DNA of 10,413 bases from Bacillota bacterium (GTDB lineage Bacteria; Bacillota_C; Negativicutes; Sporomusales; Sporomusaceae), in contig JAEZQV010000089.1 of NCBI GenBank assembly GCA_023441125.1, forward strand, positions 1-10,413. The letters are read 5' to 3'. The position numbers and the translations under genes were made by a program. This document shows, piece by piece, positions 5,867 through 10,413 of the stretch; positions within the stretch are counted from its first letter, which is position 1, and every line of letters begins with the position of its first letter. The notes beneath the pieces were generated by a model. It did not search any database. It was not told the origin of the DNA and worked only from the letters and a program-made list of their open reading frames with translations.

Positions 5867-6599
5867 TACCACCGTCAACATTTAAAGTCTGTCCGGTAAT
5901 ATAATTTGCCGAATCGGTTGCCAAAAATACAACGGCAGCAGCAACATCTTCAGCACTTCCCAAACGATTTAAAGGAATTTGGGCAGCCAGGTCAGCTTTA
6001 ACCTGCTCTGACAAACTATGGGTCATATCAGTAGCGATAAAGCCCGGTGCAATAGCATTAACCGTTATACCACGCGATGCCAGTTCTTTTGCCATCGACT
6101 TGGTAAAGCCGATCACCCCGGCTTTAGCGGCGGCATAGTTTGCCTGCCCGGCATTGCCCATTATCCCGACAACCGAAGTCATATTAATAATCCTGCCGCT
6201 ACGCTGTTTCATCATAATTTTGGCCACGGCCTTGGTGCAATAGAATATACCTTTAAGGTTGGTATTCATGACTGCATCCCAGTCTTCCTCCTTCATGCGC
6301 ATCAGCAACCCATCCCGGGTTATGCCGGCGTTATTGACCAGAATATCAATTTTGCCAAAGGAGTCTATCGTCTGTTTAACCAGTGCGTCCACAGCTGCGG
6401 CATTGGCAATATCGGCTTGAAAGGTAATTGCCTGACCACCATTATCAACAATGCTTTGGCGTACCTCTTCAGCCGCCTGCGCATTGCCGGCATAATTGAC
6501 TACAACTTTTGCCCCTACTTTCGCCAGGGCGATAGCTACCGCTCGGCCAATACCTCTCGATGCGCCGGTAACAATTGCCACTTGTCCATCTAAATGCAT
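5856..6599 (-). CDS. fabG: 3-oxoacyl-[acyl-carrier-protein] reductase (FabG)
   Basis: This 247-residue short-chain dehydrogenase reduces 3-oxoacyl-ACP to 3-hydroxyacyl-ACP with NADPH, the first reduction in each elongation cycle. The Rossmann motif TGASRGIG is at 11-18, LVNNAG at 87-92, and the catalytic set Asn114, Ser142, Tyr155 and Lys159 is present (YAAAK at 155-159). The C-terminus ITGQTLNVDGGMVM is typical. The ATG at 6597-6599 is chosen because AAGGAGG lies 9 bases upstream and length then matches the family; the open frame runs 16 codons further, into the end of fabD, with no support. The start is 1 base after the fabD stop codon, so the two are probably translationally coupled. Confidence 0.97.
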   Translation of the reverse strand: MHLDGQVAIVTGASRGIGRAVAIALAKVGAKVVVNYAGNAQAAEEVRQSIVDNGGQAITFQADIANAAAVDALVKQTIDSFGKIDILVNNAGITRDGLLMRMKEEDWDAVMNTNLKGIFYCTKAVAKIMMKQRSGRIINMTSVVGIMGNAGQANYAAAKAGVIGFTKSMAKELASRGITVNAIAPGFIATDMTHSLSEQVKADLAAQIPLNRLGSAEDVAAAVVFLATDSANYITGQTLNVDGGMVM

Positions 6600-6600
6600 T

Positions 6601-7545
6601 TTAGCGAACCTCCTTGAAATAATCAAGGACTTTTTCCAAAGAAGCAAGATCTTCTATATTCATTGTTTCGACATCTTTGGCAATCTTTTTAGTGAAACCT
6701 GTCAGTACTTTTCCCGGACCAACCTCAACAAAGGCAGTTGCCCCGAAGGCAGCAATCTGGGCAACGCAGTCTTCCCACAGCACAGGGCTGGCTGCTTGTT
6801 TAACTAATAATTCTTTAATGCTGGCGCCTTGCGAAACAATTTGCGCATTGACATTAAACACAACCGGAATTTGCGCGTCATTAACCTGGATTTTATCCAG
6901 TTCAGCACCCAGCCTTACTGCAGCAGGCTGTAATAAGGTGCTATGGAAAGGAGCGCTTACCGGCAGGGATACCGCCCGTTTGGCCCCTGCCGCCTTCAGC
7001 AATTCGTTGGCTTTATCCACCGCCGCCGTTTTGCCGGCAATCACAATCTGTCCCGGGCAGTTAAAATTGACAGCCTGCACAGAACCGACTTCCGCCTCTA
7101 CCTGCCGGCAGATATCGACGACTTTAGCACGCTCAAGCCCCAGGATCGCTGCCATACTGCCTTCGCCCAGCGGTACGGCTTCCTGCATAAATTGACCGCG
7201 TTTTCTCACTAGCTGCACAGCATCCGTAAAGGCTAACGCGCCGGCAGCAACCAAGGCCGAGTATTCACCCAGACTATGTCCGGCTACGATATCCGGTTTA
7301 ACTCCCTGCTGTTTCAATACTTCATAGCACGCTACACTGACGGTTAAGATCGCCGGTTGCGTATTATATGTTTTTTTAAGCTCTTCTTCCGGCCCCTCAA
7401 AACACATTTTGGTAATAGAGAAACCAAGAGCATCATCAGCGGCTTTGAAGATCGACTGAACTACATCATATTTTTCAAATAGTTCCTTGCCCATCCCCAC
7501 GGTTTGCGAACCCTGTCCGGGAAAAACAAACGCCAGTTTACCCAT
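6601..7545 (-). CDS. fabD: Malonyl-CoA:ACP transacylase (FabD)
   Basis: This 314-residue enzyme moves the malonyl group from coenzyme A to the acyl carrier protein, supplying the two-carbon donor. The N-terminal FVFPGQGSQTVGMG (6-19), the nucleophile Ser91 in GHSLGEYSAL, Arg116 and the catalytic His201 in SAPFHS are all in their usual places. VGPGKVLTG near the C-terminus is also typical. The ATG has a GGGAGG site about 8 bases upstream. It lies 30 bases after fabK and touches fabG. Confidence 0.97.
   Translation of the reverse strand: MGKLAFVFPGQGSQTVGMGKELFEKYDVVQSIFKAADDALGFSITKMCFEGPEEELKKTYNTQPAILTVSVACYEVLKQQGVKPDIVAGHSLGEYSALVAAGALAFTDAVQLVRKRGQFMQEAVPLGEGSMAAILGLERAKVVDICRQVEAEVGSVQAVNFNCPGQIVIAGKTAAVDKANELLKAAGAKRAVSLPVSAPFHSTLLQPAAVRLGAELDKIQVNDAQIPVVFNVNAQIVSQGASIKELLVKQAASPVLWEDCVAQIAAFGATAFVEVGPGKVLTGFTKKIAKDVETMNIEDLASLEKVLDYFKEVR
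6609..6615 (-). promoter_or_regulatory. Ribosome binding site fixing the fabG start
   Basis: AAGGAGG lies within the last codons of fabD, 9 bases before the fabG ATG at 6597-6599. Confidence 0.85.
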
Positions 7546-7575
7546 TTATTTCCCTCCCTGTAAATTACTGTCGGT

Positions 7576-8517
7576 TTATATGCTTTGCTGCAGTTTGCCA
7601 ATCACGTTAGGCACATTGTCAACTATATCCTGCATAATTTCAGCTACGGAGCGTACAGCGGTTATCAGGCCGGCTACCTGGCCAACCATGACCGAGCCGT
7701 ACTCCACATCCCCTTCACGCACTGCCGCCCGAAGTTTACCGGCCCCCAGGCGGTCCAGTTCTTCGCTGGCTGCACCGCGCTTTTCCATTTCGGCAAAGTC
7801 CCTGGTCAGCTTGTTCGCGATTACTCTTACCGGATGCCCGGTGATCGCCCCGGTAACAACTGTCGAACGTTCTTTGGCTTTAATGATAGCGGCTTTATAA
7901 TTAGGATGCGCCGTACATTCGGTTGTGGCGGCAAAGAGTGTGCCGATCTGTACGCCGGCGGCACCTAGCGCCAGGGCAGCCACAACGCCGCGGGCATCCC
8001 CGATGCCGCCGGCGGCAATAACGGGTACATTTACAGCATCAACAACCTGCGGCACCAGGGCCATGGTGGTTACTTCACCGACATGCCCGCCGCTCTCCAT
8101 CCCCTCGGCAATAATGGCGTCGATGCCAACACGTTCTAACCGTTTGGCCAGCGCCACCGAGGCAACAACAGGAATAACCTTTGTGCCAATTTCTTTTAAA
8201 GCGGGTATATATTCGCCGGGATTCCCCGCCCCGGTTGTAACAACAGCTACCCGTTCATCAATCACAACCTGCATAACCGCTTTTACAAAAGGTGACATGA
8301 GCATAATATTGACTCCAAACGGTTTATCTGTCAAAAGCTTTGCCTTGCGGATTTCCGCTTGTAATGCATCCGGCGGCATATGCCCGGCCCCGATGAGGCC
8401 TAAACCACCCGCATTAGAAACGGCGGCTGCTAATTCTGCTGTAGCTACCCAAGCCATTCCTCCCTGAAGAATGGGGTATTTGATATTTAATAGCTGGCAA
8501 AGTTTGCTATTTAGCAA
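7576..8517 (-). CDS. fabK: Enoyl-[acyl-carrier-protein] reductase II (FabK)
   Basis: This 313-residue FMN flavoprotein carries out the last reduction of the elongation cycle, trans-2-enoyl-ACP to acyl-ACP, using NAD(P)H. It has [11 protein letters not shown] (14-24), VVTTGAGNP (92-100), the motif [12 protein letters not shown] with His145 matching the essential histidine of pneumococcal FabK, and the phosphate-binding [18 protein letters not shown]. FabK is unrelated to FabI and insensitive to triclosan in studied species. The start is TTG at 8515-8517, which overlaps the end of fabH by 11 bases; AAGGGGG stands 9 bases before it. It lies between fabH and fabD, its usual position in Firmicute clusters. 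Confidence 0.95.
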   Translation of the reverse strand: MLNSKLCQLLNIKYPILQGGMAWVATAELAAAVSNAGGLGLIGAGHMPPDALQAEIRKAKLLTDKPFGVNIMLMSPFVKAVMQVVIDERVAVVTTGAGNPGEYIPALKEIGTKVIPVVASVALAKRLERVGIDAIIAEGMESGGHVGEVTTMALVPQVVDAVNVPVIAAGGIGDARGVVAALALGAAGVQIGTLFAATTECTAHPNYKAAIIKAKERSTVVTGAITGHPVRVIANKLTRDFAEMEKRGAASEELDRLGAGKLRAAVREGDVEYGSVMVGQVAGLITAVRSVAEIMQDIVDNVPNVIGKLQQSI

Positions 8518-9523
8518 TAGTGTCGGCCCCCTTGCCCCATTTTATAACAGCCGACGCCCAGGTTAACCCGGCACCAAAGCCCACCAGCACAACCGTATCG
8601 CCATCTTTGACTTTTCCGCTGTGTACCGCCTCTTCGAGCGCAATGGGGATGGACGCCGCTGAAGTGTTACCGTATTTATCAACATTGATCATAACTTTAT
8701 CCATCGGCAGCTTCAGTCGCTTGGCAGCCGATTGGATGATCCGGATATTCGCCTGGTGAGGGATTAAACAATCTACCTCGGCCGCACTAAGACCGGCATG
8801 CTCCAGCGCCTTGAGCGCAGCTTCCCCCATAACTTTTACTGCGAATTTAAAGACTTCATTACCATTCATATGGACGAAATGCATCCGTTGGGAAACAGTT
8901 TCCAACGTAGACGGGTTGCGTGAACCGCCGGCCGGCAGCTTCAGTAAGTCCCCCCCGGCACCGTCAGCACCAAGCTCTGCTCCTAAAATACCATAGCCGG
9001 GAGCTGTCTCCCCCAGCACAGCCGCCCCTGCACCATCACCAAATAAAACACAAGTGTTACGGTCAGTCCAGTCAAGTATGCGGGAAAGCGTCTCGGCCCC
9101 AATTACCAGCACTTTTTTGTACAGTCCGGCCCGGATAAACTGGGTTCCGGTTATCATGCCGTATACAAAGCCGGAACAGCCAGCCGCCAGATCAAAGGCT
9201 GCCGCTTTGGTGGCCTTGATGTTAGCCTGAACCAAGCAGGCTACTGAAGGGAAAAACATATCCGGTGTTGCTGTCGCAACAATAATAAGGTCTATCTCCT
9301 CGGCCGCAACGCCGGCATCCGCAAGGGCCTTGAGCGCCGCCCGGCTGGCTAAATCAGAGGTTGCCATATCCGGCGCGGCAATTCGCCGTTCACGGATACC
9401 GGTACGTTCGACAATCCATTCATCTGATGTTTCTACTATTTTTTCCAGATCTTTATTAGTCATTATTTTTTCCGGCACATAGGTACCGATACCGATAATG
9501 CCTACCGCTTTATGATCATTCAT
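8507..9523 (-). CDS. fabH: 3-oxoacyl-[acyl-carrier-protein] synthase III (FabH)
   Basis: This 338-residue condensing enzyme starts chains by joining an acyl-CoA primer to malonyl-ACP. The catalytic triad is clear: Cys116 in [11 protein letters not shown], His256 in IPHQANIRI and Asn286 in [12 protein letters not shown]. The primer-binding segment [15 protein letters not shown] (34-48) and the C-terminal [15 protein letters not shown] are typical. In organisms with branched fatty acids FabH prefers branched primers, but specificity cannot be read here. The ATG (9521-9523) overlaps the plsX stop codon by 8 bases (ATGAATGA arrangement), with a GAGGGGG site upstream, so translation is coupled to plsX. 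The end overlaps fabK. Confidence 0.97.
   Translation of the reverse strand: MNDHKAVGIIGIGTYVPEKIMTNKDLEKIVETSDEWIVERTGIRERRIAAPDMATSDLASRAALKALADAGVAAEEIDLIIVATATPDMFFPSVACLVQANIKATKAAAFDLAAGCSGFVYGMITGTQFIRAGLYKKVLVIGAETLSRILDWTDRNTCVLFGDGAGAAVLGETAPGYGILGAELGADGAGGDLLKLPAGGSRNPSTLETVSQRMHFVHMNGNEVFKFAVKVMGEAALKALEHAGLSAAEVDCLIPHQANIRIIQSAAKRLKLPMDKVMINVDKYGNTSAASIPIALEEAVHSGKVKDGDTVVLVGFGAGLTWASAVIKWGKGADTIAK
8527..8533 (-). promoter_or_regulatory. Ribosome binding site of fabK (TTG start)
   Basis: AAGGGGG inside the 3' end of fabH stands 9 bases before TTG at 8515-8517. No ATG is available near this position in the frame, so the site decides the start. Confidence 0.75.
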
Positions 9524-10413
9524 TGGTCACAACCCCCTCTTTGGCAATGTTTTCGCGAATGTGGGCCACAACATCCTGTTCGGTGAATTCTTTTGCCACT
9601 CTGATAGCGTTTTTTATTGCTTTAGCCCGTGAACTGCCATGACAAATAATGAAACCGCCATTAACACCTAAAAGCGGCGCACCGCCATATTCAGCATAAT
9701 CGAGCTTTTTCTTTAAGCCGCTTAGAGCAGGCAGTACCAGCATGGATGCCATTTTAGCCCAGAAGCCGCTGGATTTTATCGCATCTTTAACAAGCTGTAA
9801 AATCGCACCGGCTAGCCCTTCCGACAGTTTTAACACAATATTGCCCACAAAGCCATCGCAAACAACGACATCTACCGTGCCTTTAGGAATATCCCGGCCT
9901 TCCACATTGCCAATAAAATTAACTGTATTAAGCTGCTGCAGCAGCGGATAGGTAGATAGAACCTGCTCATTGCCTTTGCTTTCTTCCTCACCGATGTTCA
10001 AAAGACCCACCCTTGGTTCAGGAATATTGAGCACGTACTCGGCGTAAATTGAGCCCATAATCGCGTTTTGGACCAGATGCTTGGGTTTGCTGTCCACATT
10101 GGCACCTGAATCCAAGAGGACAGTGGTTCCGGTTAAATTTGGCATCGGCGTGGCAATGGCCGGACGTTCAATCCCCTTAATCCGGCCTAACCCAAACAAA
10201 GCTGCGGCAACGGCTGCACCGGTACTCCCAGCGGATATTACCACATCACATCGTCCCTGTTTCACCAGCGCGGTAGCGACAACCACCGAAGCGTCTTTTT
10301 TCTTTCTAACAGCAGAACCCGGAGATTCATGCATATCAATAATCTCACCGGCGTGATGCACTGTAATGTTTAAGTCTTTCCAATTGCCATGACTGTCAAG
10401 CGCTTGTGTGATC
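9516..10413 (-). CDS. plsX: Phosphate acyltransferase PlsX (5' end outside window)
   Basis: PlsX makes acyl-phosphate from acyl-ACP, the donor used by PlsY to start phospholipid synthesis at the membrane. 298 codons are in the window and the frame stays open to the edge, reading [20 protein letters not shown] before the conserved [20 protein letters not shown]. Further motifs are [47 protein letters not shown] and [19 protein letters not shown]. The family is usually about 330-340 residues, so only around 35-40 residues are missing. The GTG at 10359-10361 is internal, not the start. It is the first visible gene of the operon; in many Firmicutes fapR or rpmF lies just before it, which cannot be checked here. 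Confidence 0.95.
   Translation of the reverse strand, partial: ITQALDSHGNWKDLNITVHHAGEIIDMHESPGSAVRKKKDASVVVATALVKQGRCDVVISAGSTGAAVAAALFGLGRIKGIERPAIATPMPNLTGTTVLLDSGANVDSKPKHLVQNAIMGSIYAEYVLNIPEPRVGLLNIGEEESKGNEQVLSTYPLLQQLNTVNFIGNVEGRDIPKGTVDVVVCDGFVGNIVLKLSEGLAGAILQLVKDAIKSSGFWAKMASMLVLPALSGLKKKLDYAEYGGAPLLGVNGGFIICHGSSRAKAIKNAIRVAKEFTEQDVVAHIRENIAKEGVVTNE

Noticed and set aside
6600..6647. A 16-codon extension of fabG into fabD
   Set aside because: AAGGAGG at 6609-6615 points to the ATG at 6599, which gives the normal FabG length and N-terminus.
1..10413. A novel defence, mobile or biosynthetic system
   Set aside because: Every gene belongs to a known lipid, RNA, sporulation or chromosome family in a familiar order, and no repeats, integrase, transposase or foreign-looking segment was seen.

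Overview
The window is a single-strand (minus) stretch of housekeeping genes from a low-to-moderate G+C, endospore-forming Firmicute. The evidence is a type II fatty acid synthesis cluster that uses FabK as its enoyl reductase, several TTG start codons, strong AGGAGG-type ribosome binding sites, and a spoVS gene. The combination would fit a spore-forming member of Negativicutes (Sporomusa/Pelosinus type) or a clostridium. That placement is inference from gene content and memory of family sequences, not from a search.

Layout in the direction of transcription (high to low coordinates): plsX (5' end outside the window) - fabH - fabK - fabD - fabG - acpP - hairpin - second FabK/nitronate-monooxygenase-like flavoprotein - fabF - rnc - small hairpin - radical SAM protein of the Elp3-like group - spoVS - terminator - smc (only its N-terminal 275 codons are in the window). 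Genes from plsX to fabG are overlapping or nearly touching, so they look like one operon. plsX links acyl-ACP to phospholipid synthesis. fabH starts chains, fabD supplies malonyl-ACP, fabF elongates, fabG and fabK carry out the two reductions, and acpP is the carrier. The dehydratase (fabZ) and acetyl-CoA carboxylase genes are not in this window.

Three regulatory islands stand out. An extended -10 promoter candidate lies just before acpP and a strong RNA hairpin just after it, which together would let the carrier protein be made in excess. A sequence fitting the sigma-H consensus, with 12-base spacing, sits before spoVS, and a clear terminator follows that gene. A sigma-A-like promoter with a repeat cluster upstream of it precedes smc. 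All three intergenic hairpins contain G-U pairs that fold only in the minus-strand RNA, consistent with minus-strand function.

Five annotated starts were moved from, or set differently to, the longest reading frame on ribosome binding site evidence (second FabK-like gene, acpP, fabG) or confirmed as non-ATG (fabK, fabF); smc starts with GTG. No mobile element, CRISPR array, tRNA or rRNA gene was seen, and no gap longer than about 210 bases lacks a gene. Nothing in the window amounts to a new system. The most interesting items are the sigma-H promoter, the acpP control region, and the cysteine-rich FabK paralogue.
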